Below are positions 34,232-44,536 of a stretch of DNA of 64,000 bases, piece after piece (the stretch's first letter is position 1; every line of letters starts with the position of its first letter). The notes below the pieces were generated by a model. The model had not been told where the DNA came from. It saw only the letters and a list, made by a program, of their open reading frames with translations, and did no database searches. The position numbers and the translations under genes are program-made. Location of the stretch: positions 18,786,001 to 18,850,000 of the forward strand of contig JBHGNT010000015.1 in NCBI GenBank assembly GCA_043228905.1, in the 5' to 3' direction. The DNA is from Azolla caroliniana (taxonomy: Eukaryota; Polypodiophyta).

Positions 34232-34930
34232 CTACCTCAATAGCTCCATCAACTTCGGGATGTGAGCTCTCGGTACCGGAATCGGCTTGAGATTCCACGA
34301 CACATGCGGTACCGTGAATATCACCATCGGCTCCACGATCGTCGGGTCTACACACCCGATCTCTTCCGGTGAGAATGCGAAGGCTTTCCCGTGCCTTCCG
34401 AGCATCCTCCGAAACCGGTCTTCCTCCGCCGGCAGTAGGAACCCGCCCCCACCGATTTTGAGCTCCCGGAGCGTCCCGTCGGTGAAGGTGTGTCCTATGC
34501 AGGCCGGATCTCGTAAACTGGGGTCCGACGCAACCCCTTTGATCCGGGACTCGCTGGCCTCCGGTAAGGGTGCCGCGACTGGCCTTACCTTCCGGTCCAC
34601 AGTCTTGTACTTTGTGCTTACTCGGGCCGTCCGATCCGACCCGAGCCCCCGACTGAAGTTCGCGATGACTTCGTACATCTCTTCGGAACATACCGGTATC
34701 GTCCGGTCTTCGTTAAGGTCTTCTTCGGCAACCTTCCTCAGCATCCCTAAGGTGTCGTCGAAGGAGACCGCCTCCACGGCTCCGCTGATTTCCTCGTCCG
34801 GGCCGAGAACTCTGCACGCTTGAAGTCGCTCTTCCGCCCTTGTCTTTTCTCGGCCAACGATGCCGACCATCATACACCCTCCGTTGTCGGAGAAGCAAAA
34901 TCCCCTACCTATCGTACAGTCGTGGGGTCT
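34232..34930 (-). pseudogene. G2 pol, N-terminal part before an in-frame TAG
   Basis: Same frame as the 902-aa part, closed by TAG at 34234-34232. G1 has Gln-Lys codons at the equivalent place (AAGCAAAAG), so the stop looks like a point mutation. Content: a linker region (DDTLGMLRK, GGGGFLLPAEEDRFRRML) leading into the RT fingers (PKLMELL). Its frame differs from the gag-protease frame, which ends at TAG 34980-34978. Confidence 0.75.
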
Positions 34931-34977
34931 TTCCCGAGTGTCCGGACTGTCTCGGCCCCACGCCTTGGCAGCCCTCT

Positions 34978-37104
34978 CTAAAAATCCTCCTGGTTCTCGC
35001 CACCGAGGGACTCGCGGTTTCTCTCGTGGTTCGGCCGCACCGTAAAAAATTGCACCGAATGGCGCCCGTCCTGGCTTTTGACCCTCGCGTAGGCCGAACC
35101 GTTGTCCAGCACCTTGGTCTCCATTCTCGCCGCCGTGATGTATGGTTCCCCTAATATGACCGGGTGCGAAGACGTTTCATGTACGAAGAAGTGCTGGTCA
35201 ATCTCGACGTCGCCGATCTTGACTCGCACGTTCGGGCAGGCCCACATGCAGTTCCTCGGTGGCGCGCGTCGCCGCCCGTATCTTCCACCCGTGCTTGGTG
35301 TTGATCGGCCACTTCCCCTTCTTATAGAAGTCCATGGACATTAGGTTTATTTCCGAACCGTGGTCCACCAACGCCACCACCGGTTCCCGAACATCTCCGA
35401 TCTTTACCGGGGTCTCCGTGGTCGCTCGGGCCCAGTGTGGCCTCGAATAGTGGCTCTCCGCCAACTCATCTTCTAGCGCCGAGTCGTCGATGTGCGTCGT
35501 CCGCACCTCCACCGGTTTTTCCGGTTCCGTCTCCGTCGACAGTCTCTTCCGTTTCACCAGGTCCACGATGGAGTCGTGGAACTCCTTCTTGGCGATCCCT
35601 AGCACCTCCCGTAATGATAGCTCCACTTTGCTGTCGAGGATCCGTTCTTCTAGGACCTTTCGTAGGTCCGTAGCCCTTTCTATTTCTGTCCCCAGTCGGT
35701 ACCCGCCCTTCTTGGGGTTATCTTGCGGGCCGGGCCCACCGGCATCGTTCCGTCGTTGCCCGAATCGGGTCTCGTACCGTTGTGAGGGCCCGTCCGCTCC
35801 GGCTTTCCCCACTCGTTTTTCTTCTACCAGAGCCTCGTAGTTCCGGCAAGCGGCTTCTACGAAGCCCGTCTTCTCCTCGACCGGATCGCTCCACCCGGTT
35901 ATTTCCCGGACCCGTCTCTCAGCGCGGTCCGTTTCATCTTTCCTCAGCCGCGCGCCGACGAGGCCTTCCAGCATTGCCGACCAGAAACCGTCTTTACTCT
36001 CCTTTCGGGCTTCGCTGCCCCCGACCTGAATACCGGCTGACGCCGAGTAGTGGATGGCCTCCACGTGTCGGGCCGCTGCCTCTTCCATCAGTCTCTTCAT
36101 ACCTCCTCGCTTGTCGTTTCGGCTCAGGGCCCTCCTGGTGTCGCCAGCGTGCACCCGGCCTTCCCACAGGTACACCACCCGGTTTCTCAACGCCTCTGCG
36201 AAATCGCCGCAGTCCTTCCGAATGTGGCCGACCTCGTCGCACCACATGCACCTGTTCCCCGCTGCCGGCCGTCGGTCACGAGCCGGTTCGCCGCCTTCCC
36301 TTCGAGTCTGGGCGATCTGGAGATCCTTTATCACCCGCGTCAACTCCTCTAGCGCTGCTCCTCCGGACGAGCCATTGACCATGCTGGTCGAAGCCGGACC
36401 GGTTTCGAGCCATTCCCGGGTTTCTTCCCTTCGCACTTGCGGCGCCGGTTCAAGCCTCCTTGCTGTAACAGGGCCCGCACCGGCCGCCCCGTTGTTAGCC
36501 CATTCTCGCCGTTTGTCGAAACGGCCACAGACTCTCTTAACCGCAGCCCAGTCGGTCGTCAACCCGTCTTCAGTTTCCAGCAAGGAGCCGACTTGATCCC
36601 GGTCCCGCTCGTCAACCGACTTGATGAACAGTAGGACCCGGCTCGTATCCAGGATAGTTCGGTCAAGCGCCGAAAGGCGCGCAAAGCGTTCCTCGAACTC
36701 CCGGAGGAGTGCCGACGCGTTTCTTCCTTTGCCGGGGGACTCCACCCATTCCATGAAGTCCCGTTTCGAAAGCCGGAGCACGTCGTCCAGCCCATATTTC
36801 TCTAGGAGCCGGCCTTCGAACTCCTCCCAGGTATGGCTCTCCGCCTGTGCTCGAGCACCTCCGCATGGATGCTCGGCATCGCCACTCGAGGGAACCCGGC
36901 AAGACGCCTCTCTTCCGGAATGTCCCGCATCAGCATTTCCGCCCCGTAGGACGCCAAATACTTCGTAGCATCCTTTCCGTTGAAACGGCCGATCGTACCG
37001 ACGACCGCCTCAATGGCTCTGTCGAGGGCACCGGTGCCCTCGCGTGTGCTCAATATCCGATCCACGGCCGAAGCCATGGCCTCTGCAAGATCCGACCCCC
37101 TCAT
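34978..37104 (-). pseudogene. G2 gag-protease with two single-base frameshifts
   Basis: The ATG at 37104 starts gag (MRGSDLAEAM). A one-base deletion relative to G1 near 36850 shifts the frame after AEVLE. Gag then runs on through LSKRDFMEWVE to the zinc knuckle CMWCDEVGHIRKDC near 36250-36210. The retropepsin region reads VVALVDHGSEINLMS (about 35378-35340), with D-H-G in place of D-T/S-G. A one-base insertion near 35240 shifts the frame again, after which VKIGDVEIDQHFFV...VILGEPYITAARMETKV follows to TAG 34980-34978. The same TAG is present in G1 (39652-39654), so it is probably the genuine end of gag-pro. Structural protein and protease functions are inferred from motifs and order. Confidence 0.85.
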
Positions 37105-37128
37105 CTTCTGCTCTTCTGCCGCCTCTTT

Positions 37129-37144
37129 CACGTCGGGTTCACCA
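37129..37144 (-). other. G2 primer-binding site
   Basis: The plus-strand complement CACGTCGGGTTCACCA stands four bases from the 5' LTR start at 37149; it is the same as in G1 and G3. Confidence 0.75.
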
Positions 37145-37148
37145 AAGA

Positions 37149-37211
37149 TGTCGAGGTATTCCTCGCGGATGCGTGGAGTGAGGCGGGACCTCGGGGGTCC
37201 TGTACTGAAGA

Positions 37212-37247
<36 letters not shown>

Positions 37248-37794
37248 CACTACGTGCGAGCGTAGTTTCACAGGGACACGGCCCTTCGATGCAAAGACGT
37301 GAATGGGACAGCGACACAGAAAGACACGAAAGTATGTATGTATTGACAAGACAAACAACAAGAACACGAAGACAACAAACACGAAGTCGGTTACAACCGA
37401 ACAGGCCGGCGGACAGATGCCGATACCTGTTCGTAAATGCACAGAAAGACAGGAACAGGTTGGAGGTGCTGCCGGAAGCACTCGGGCATTCCTCAGAGCA
37501 GCGCGAGCCTCCCGAAACCTGCACAGAAGGAAGCTATGGAGTCTGCGAACCAGAGAGAGAGAGAGAAGCCTTCGCGCCCAATCCGACAGCACTTCGTCCT
37601 CGACTCTCCGCGATCCCTCTACCCTCCTCGTCTCCCTCCTTTTATAGGCAAGGAAGGAGCCGTTTCCCTTTTACTCCCTACCAACCGAATCTACCTAGGA
37701 TCTCCTATGTTCAACTTAAGGCGCACGTGCATGAAGAGTCGGTTTCTACGCTCCGGTGCACCGATTCCGCTCGTGGACGGTTTTCTTCACGACA
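37149..37794 (-). repeat. G2 5' LTR
   Basis: 646 bp; differs from the 3' LTR mainly by a longer AG run near 37215-37244. Followed by CCGG and the resumed G1 gag. Confidence 0.92.
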
Positions 37795-37798
37795 CCGG

Positions 37799-40700
37799 GT
37801 TCCCTCGGGTGGCATCACCGGACATTCACACGGAGGTGCTCGAGGTGCAAGCTGGATGCCGAACCTGGGAAGAGTTCAAGGGGCGGCTCCTCGAAAGGTA
37901 CGGGCTCGATGACGCGCTTTAGCTATCAAAGCGAGAGTTCATGGAGTGGGTGGAGACCCCCGAAAAGGGGAGGAACACGTTTGCGCTCCTCCAGGAATTT
38001 GAAAATCGGTTCGCTCGGTTGTTGGCGCTGGACCGGGAGAAAGTGGGCCTCTTATTGGAGACAGACGAAGGGCTCACGACAAACTGGGCCGTGGTAAAAC
38101 AAGTTTGTAGTCGTTTCGACAATCGACGCGAATGGAGTGGCGAGGGATCGCCAGCGGCAAGGTCGGTCCCGGCAAGGAAGTTTGAGGAGCCGGTATCGAT
38201 AAGGAAAGATGAGACTCAGACTTGGCTGGAGTCAGGTGCGGGCCCGTCCGACGCGGTCAAGGGACTCTCCGAGCGATTAGCTCTAGAAGACCTGACACAA
38301 CTGGTGCGGGATCTCCAGATTGCGCATGCTCGGAGAGACAGTGGCGAACAACCTCGCGACCGGAGGCCGCCGGTAGGGCAACAATGCATGTGGTGTGACA
38401 CAGTCAGTCACATCCGGAAGGAGTGCACGGATTTCGAAGAAGCACTCAGGACTCACGCGGTGTACCTTTGGAATGGGCGGGTACACACGAGCAAGACTCG
38501 GAAAGCCCTGGAGTTGAATACCGGGCGTGACGGAATGAAGCGGTTGATGGAGGAAGCCACGACGCGACATGCAGAGGCCATCCACTACTCGGTGTCGGCG
38601 GGGATCCGGGTCGGGGGCGGCAAGGATCAGAAGGTGAAAGACTCCGGATTTTGGCCGCTAGTGCTAAAGGGCCTCTCCGGGGTCCGGCTAAAAGGGGAAG
38701 AGGCGGACCACGTAGAGCAACAGATCCGGGAGGTCACCGGATGGGACGATCCAGTTGAGGAAAAGACTGGCTTCGTGGAAGCCGCGTGCGAGAACTATGA
38801 GGTTCTAGTGGAAGATAAATGCGCGGGTAAGGCCAAAGGGGCCAGACCCTCACAATGATACAAGACCTGGTTCAGGCCAAAGAAGAACGATGCTGGCAAT
38901 CCCGGTGTGCCGGACAAACCCAAGCCAGCCGGTTACCGGCTGAGCACTGAGATTGAAAGAACCACGGACCTACGGAAGGTCCTAGAGGAGCGAATTCTCG
39001 ATAGCAAGGTCGAGTTGTCGCTACAGGAAGTGCTTGGGATCTCAAAGAAGGAGTTCCACGATTCTATTGTGGACTTGGTGAAGCGGAAGCGGCTCTTGAT
39101 GGAGCTGGAACCGGAGAAGCCCGTGGAGGTGCGGATGATGCACCTGGAAGAGACGGCCCTAGAGGACGAGTTGGCAGAAAGCCATTATTCGAAGTTACAC
39201 TAGGCCAGGGCCACGACAGAGACCCTTGTTTGGATCGGCGACGTCCAGGAGCCGGTCGTGGCTTTGATAGACCACGACTCAGAAATCAACTTGATGTCCA
39301 TGGACTTTACAAAAAGGGGAAATGGCCGATCAATACCAAGCACGACTGGAAGATATGCGCGGCGCCGTGCTACGGAGGAGCTACACAGGGCGTGGCCGAA
39401 TGTGCGTGTCAAGATCGGCGACGTCGAGATAGATCAACACTTTTTCGTGCAGGAGATGTCCTCGAACCTAGTGATTCTCGGCTAACCGTACATTACGACG
39501 GCACGCATGGATACAAAGGTGCTTGACAACGGTTCGGCGTACGCGCGCGTCAAAAGCCAAGACAGACGACACTCCGTCCAATTCCTGACCGTATGATCGA
39601 ACCATGAGCGTAACCGCGAGACCCTCAGCGGCGACAACCGAGGGGATTTTTAGAGAGGGCTATCAAGGCGTGGGGCCACGATAGTCCGAACACCCCGGAG
39701 GAACCCCACATGTGTACAATAGGTAGGAGGTTTTGGTTCTCTGATAGCGGAGGTTGTACGATAACCGGCATCGTTAGCTGGGAGAAGAAGCGGGCAGAGG
39801 GACGACTCAGGATATGTGCAGTCCTCGCCCCCGATGAGGAAATTAGAGGCGTCGTGGAGGCGGTCTCTTTTGACGACACCCTCGGGGAAATTTGGAAGTT
39901 GATCGAAGAAGGCCTCAGTGAAGACCAGATGATTCCGATTAACTCGGTGGAAATGTACGAAGTCATTACCGACTTCGAGGAAAGGGTCAGGTCGGATCGG
40001 ACGGCCTGCATGTATACAAGGTATAAGACTATGTACTGGAAGGTGAGGCCAGTCGTGGCACCCTTACTGGAAAGCAGCGGGATATGGATGAAAGGGGTCG
40101 CGTTGGACCCAAGTCTACGGGATCCGGCCGTCATAGGACACCGGTTCACCAACATAACGCTACGAGAGCGCAAGGTTGGTGGGGGTGGCTTTCTACTGCC
40201 AGCGGAGGAGGAACGGTTTCGGAGAATGCTCGGGAGGCACTGGAAGGCCTTCGCATTCTCACCGGAAGAGATCAGGTGCGTGGACCCGACGGTCGTTGAG
40301 CCAATGGTTATTTTTACGGTGCCGCATGTGCCATGGAATCTCAAACCGATTCCAGTACCCAGAGCTCACATCCCGAAGCTGATGGAGCTGCTAAAGCAAA
40401 AGGTGGAGATGGGCATCCTCGAACTGTCGAATGCCCCATACTCGAATCGGTGGTTTACCGTGCCTAAGAAGAACGACACGTAACTTCATCCATGACTTGC
40501 AGCCAGTCAATAAAGTGACCATTCGGAATGCAGGAGTCGGACCCTTCGCCGGGAGGTCGATCTATTCGGTTGGGGATCTATACTCATGGTACGACTAGTT
40601 CCAACTAGCCAAGGAGAGCAGGGATGTCATGACGATGTGAACACCTCTCGGCTTATGCGGATGTGTACCCTTCCGCAGGGAGGGACAAACTCAGTGGCGC

Positions 40701-41726
40701 ACATGGTGAATGCGATGAACAAGGTGCTGAGGGATTGCATCCCGGACATCACCATGCCATTTCTGGATGATATACCGATAAAGGGGTGTCCGGTGGAGGA
40801 TAAGGATGAAACGGTTGGGCCGAACGGATGCCGGAGATTCGTGGCGTACCACAGTGACGGTTGCGAGAGGGTACTGCAAAGACTAGAGGGTGCACGACTC
40901 ACCCTTTCCAGAGAGAAGTCGGCTTTCGGGCAATCAGAGATCCTTGTGGCCGGTCACCTGTGCGGGCCTTATGGCTGGAAACCGTCTCCAGCAAAGGTAG
41001 AGGCCATCTCCGCGATGAAGGAAGAATGCAAGTCAGTTACGGAGGTGCGGAGGTTCCTGGGGGCATGCGCGTTCTATCACAGTTGGATCCAGCACTACGC
41101 ACACGTCACGGAACCGCTCTACCGCTTGCTAAAGAAAGGGCGAAAATTTGAATGGAGTAATGAACATATGGAATTGGTCCGACGATTAAAAAAGGCGCTT
41201 ACCGCGACACCAGCTCTCCCAAAGGCGGTCTACGACAAGTAGGTCCCCGACTATGTAATCGTAGACAGAAGCCCAACCGGGATCGGATGGGTGATCAATC
41301 AGGAGGACGAGAGTGGCGTGTGGTTCTTGATCTAGTTCGGGGTGAAGGTATTGAGCGAGCGACAACGAGGATACACCCAAGTCAAGCGCGGATTGTGGGG
41401 TATCGTTTCCGTAGTCAAGACCGAGAAGGACTATCTAATCGGGACGGAAGTAATAAACGAGATGGATTGCCTACCGAATCTCGGTATGGTTTCCAGATGC
41501 GCGAATTTGGACCTGGCAATGCTCAGGTGGATCGCATACATCAAGTCTCTAAATCCGGAGATACGACACATATCTGATAAAGACAACACCATGGCCGATA
41601 TGCTTTCAAGAGCACAGTTTGACGATGAAGACGACATGGTTTTGGAGAATGAAGAAGTTGGTGAGAACTTCTTTGAGTCAGCTCGTATAGCGGCGAGGGC
41701 TGGGAGCACTCCGGTGCTTGACACGT
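37799..41726 (+). pseudogene. G1 gag (C-terminal), protease, RT and RNase H remnant
   Basis: Continues G1 gag across the G2 target site (TGGWP, then GFPRVA). A TAG at 37919-37921 interrupts it at the position where G2 has Arg. Zinc knuckle CMWCDTVSHIRKEC near 38388-38430. Protease region near 39255-39290 reads ALIDHDSEINLMS. The conserved gag-pro TAG is at 39652-39654. The pol frame opens near 39710 and is broken at about 40480 (after KKNDT). RT resumes with PFLDDIPIKG near 40755-40785; RNase H and the connection are broken near 41240 and 41330. The last open piece ends at the G3 insertion (ACGT, 41723-41726). Not functional. Confidence 0.85.
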
Positions 41727-42462
41727 TGTCGTGAAGAATTTCGGCCAAAGGCGGAAACCGGGAACGTTGGCTATATCGGCAGGGTGCAGCGTGTGTACGC
41801 ACCCATGTACATTTAGTGTGAATATCGAGGGCGCCTTTATGGCGCCGAAGAGAGTCAAGTCGGGGCAGACGATCCCATGTAAGGCGGGATTTGTCCCACA
41901 TTGTAACGCATCCCTCTCCTTGTACTATAAAAGGAAGGGATCACCCTTTGGAAAAGGGTTGCCCATTTTGCATTAGAGGGTATACCGTTAGGTTTAGAGT
42001 TAGTCTTGATCTTCTTCTCCTTCGTGTTCGCTTAGGGTTTGCTGCAGCTTATCTCCTGTGCAAGACCCCGCTCGGCGCGACGAGCCCGAGAGCTCCCCGA
42101 CGTCGGCTTGACAGCAGATGACTACTGTAACCTACCTCAGCCCGGCTCGAAGCCGAGGATGTATTCTTCTGTTTATACATATATATATATTTGCGTCTGT
42201 CTGTGTATATTCGCGTCCATTTCGTGTCGGGTGTTTCCCCTTTCCTGCGTTTCCTGTACATGAGGGCGCGAGGCGGGTCAACATGTGTGTGTGTGCGTGA
42301 GTCGGTGTTAAGCGCTCTCTCCCTCTCTCCCCTCGGTTGCTTCCGGTGTGCTTCTGAGATGCCCCGGGAACAGTGAAGCCCGACTTCCTACGCTCCAACA
42401 CTCCCTAGTCCAAGACCCCCGTGGTCCCGCCCTTCTACACGCACGCGCGTAACAACGCGACA
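41727..42462 (+). repeat. G3 5' LTR
   Basis: 736 bp, TGTCGTGAAG...AACGCGACA. TATAAAAGG at about 41927 is a likely promoter TATA box. Confidence 0.92.
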
Positions 42463-42992
42463 TATTTGGTGAACCCGACGTGAAAGGCGGCAAGGGAGGA
42501 TGGAGTCGGAAGACGACGACCTTGCGGAGATGGTGGCCGAAGTGGTGTTGGAGTTGGCACGAGTGGTGATGAGGCGAGAAGCAGCGCTGTCGTGAAGATT
42601 TTCGGCAATAGTGTGAAAATCCCATAAAACGTACGAAATCGAGTATGAATCACATAATACAATAATTGTGAAGATAACATTTTAAATAAATTTAATATCT
42701 AAGTACAAAATGATGGAGGTTTCGAATGCACTTTATTACACGAGAAACAGATAACTAAATGTCAAGATATGAGGGTATAAAGTTTGTGAAAGGAAAAGAG
42801 AAAATTGTGAGATATCCCACATAGGCACGACAAATACGGCTCTCATCATATATAAGGTAGAGCAAAAGATATTATCTTTGTGTCTATGTGTGGAGCATAG
42901 AGAGTTCAAGGTAACTTGAACTAAGAGTGGAGGTGGGCTAGCTACTCGTAAAGGGTTTTGGCCAACCAAAACCGGACCGGCATCTGGCGCCA

Positions 42993-43105
42993 ATCCGGTA
43001 TCCGGCGAGGCACTGGTAACCGACGGTATCCGGCGAGGCACCGGTAACCGACGGCATCCGGCGGCGGCACCGGTAACCGACGACATCCGACGAACCGACG
43101 TTCGG
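42993..43105 (+). repeat. ~28-bp minisatellite in G4
   Basis: About four imperfect units of CGACGGTATCCGGCGAGGCA plus CCGGTAAC; unit starts near 42993, 43021, 43049 and 43078. Confidence 0.8.
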
Positions 43106-43140
43106 TGACTAGATAAATAAATATATAAATATATATGTTT

Positions 43141-43214
43141 ACAAGGAGGGCAAGTAAGGATTCGAACCTTGCACCTCCAAGTTAGGAGTCAATTAGCTTA
43201 CCATTAAGCCATGC
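43141..43214 (-). other. tRNA-like segment in solo LTR G4
   Basis: On the minus strand it has an A-box-like TGGCTTAATGGTAAG and a B-box-like GGTTCGAATCC at tRNA-like spacing. A D-stem (GGCT/AGCT) and a T-stem (AAGG/CCTT) can form. The anticodon stem is poor (CTCC/GGAG with a 6-base loop), so a working tRNA gene is unlikely. A SINE head or decayed tRNA insertion is more plausible. Confidence 0.5.
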
Positions 43215-44536
43215 TATTTAGTTGAAATTATATTTCTATCATTGTAGTTTTACATGTAAATTCTCATACATGAGAGCTAAATTGAGTGACATGGTTATCA
43301 TGCACCACATGTAATACATAAGCGCCAAATGGCAAACATGCAATTTATGCATGTCTTGTACCCTCACATGCATCATATGCATGGGAGCATCTATAAAAGA
43401 AGGAAGGGGGAGGAAAAAAAACACGTTTTTTTTTATGAAAATTAAGAGGAAGAAATTCGTTATCAAATTGATGGTGTAACTTGTTTCTTAAATCCAAAGA
43501 TAAAAGTTCAATCAATCTCTCTCAATCGTTTAATCTTAACTTCTCTCATTCCCAATCTATCTTAAGTACTTTCTCGCCAAAGCTTGTACCGACTTTGAAT
43601 CCTTCCGGTCCAGAACCCCGGCGGTTCCGCCTCACGATCCGCGCGTAGTGACGGATCTTCACGACAGCGCAACAGGCGGTTGAGCAAGTGGTCGAAAGAG
43701 TTGGCCGTTTCAACGGGGACAAAGTCCCATCTTACTTGGAAGCCTTCAACGCGGGAATGGAGGAGCGTGGCATAGACGAGGCGTTGAGGCTGGAGTTCTT
43801 TTGTCGGGTCGTGGCTGTCCGGATGCATGCGGAAATAAAGGAGCTCCGTGAGGCTCATAGTTCGTGGGAGGCCTTCGAAGAGGCGCTCCTGAAGGCATAC
43901 GGAGGATGGCAGAAGAGCCGGGGACGACATGACTTTGACCAATGGGTAGCATCGGCAAAGACCCACCGGGGCGCGACCAAGGCGTTCCGAGAGTTCGAGC
44001 GACGGCTTGCTCGGCTCCCGGAGCGGGAACAAGGTTTGGTGGGGGCGGACAAAGTCCTTTTGTTCGTCAAGTCGATCGATTGAGCGGAACGGGAAGCCAT
44101 TGGGATTGAGCTCGAAGACGATGATGGAGCGAATGGGCTTACGGAGGACTGGGCGAAGGTCGGAAGGGTGTGCGAACGGCTAGACAACGAGCGAGTCGAG
44201 AAGGCTAAGAGGAAGGTACGCGACGGCGTGCCATCACAACGGGAAGAGGCCGAATGGCAAAGAGAGTCGGCAAGGGTCGGCGTTGGGGCCAGGATTGCGG
44301 AGGCGTACGCAACGCTCAAAGCGATGCTCGAGGAAGAGGGAGGATCGAGGCCAGAAGCTGAGACCGAGGAAACGGACTTGCCTCACACGACGACGGAAGA
44401 TGGGTACCACGGTACCACGGGAGAGGGTGCAGAACAAAACGCCCTCTCGACTTGCGGAGATAGAACGGCCAAGGACGAGGCTGAGATACAGATCGCGGAA
44501 CCGGAACGTTGGGACCAGCGGTTTCGGGCGTGTTAG

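Larger units (their letters stand above)
30807..37794 (-). mobile_element. G2: nearly intact Ty3/Gypsy element, G family
   Basis: Minus-strand element of 6988 bp inserted in G1 gag. 3' LTR 30807-31440, 5' LTR 37149-37794. 4-bp target duplication CCGG lies at 30803-30806 and 37795-37798. Primer-binding site complement at 37129-37144; polypurine tract GGTGGGGGCGGA next to the 3' LTR. Coding order is gag-protease, then RT-RNase H-integrase. The LTRs are very similar; the size difference (634 versus 646 bp) is mainly one AG run. Coding damage is limited to two single-base frameshifts and one in-frame stop. It is GC-rich compared with the flanking plant DNA. Confidence 0.93.
42588..43666 (+). mobile_element. 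G4: solo LTR inside G3 gag
   Basis: 1079 bp with TGTCGTGAAGAT at the left end and its exact complement ATCTTCACGACA at the right (12-bp terminal inverted repeat). 4-bp target duplication GCGC lies at 42584-42587 and 43667-43670. The U5-like end (GGTCCAGAACCCCGGCGG, then CGCGCGTAG) matches the pattern of the other G LTRs. No internal genes. The central part is AT-rich and unlike the other G LTRs, so it belongs to a different subfamily. Confidence 0.85.
42500..44536 (+). pseudogene. G3 gag-like gene, split by solo LTR G4
   Basis: The ATG at 42500 starts MESEDDDLAEM. The frame is cut at 42587 by G4 and resumes at 43671 as QQAVEQVVERVGRFNGDKV. This matches the order seen in G1 and G2 gag (an RAI..VVG..GRFNGK stretch), with a diverged Lys/Glu/Arg-rich sequence. 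A TGA at 44080-44082 (after KSID) and a TAG at 44534-44536 close the frame. No zinc knuckle was seen. The protein would be a capsid-type structural protein; it is inactive in this copy. Confidence 0.8.

Noticed and set aside
36980-37912. 310-codon plus-strand frame across the G2 5' LTR
   Set aside because: Starts in antisense gag and runs through the LTR into G1 gag; no domain, and the parts belong to different elements.
43141-43214. A functional tRNA gene
   Set aside because: A and B boxes are present, but the anticodon stem is too weak, the acceptor stem does not pair convincingly and it lies within an LTR; kept only as tRNA-like.
42588-43666. TIR DNA transposon (12-bp ends, 4-bp duplication)
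   Set aside because: The U5-like end shares phrases with other G-family LTRs and there is no transposase, so a solo LTR explains it better.
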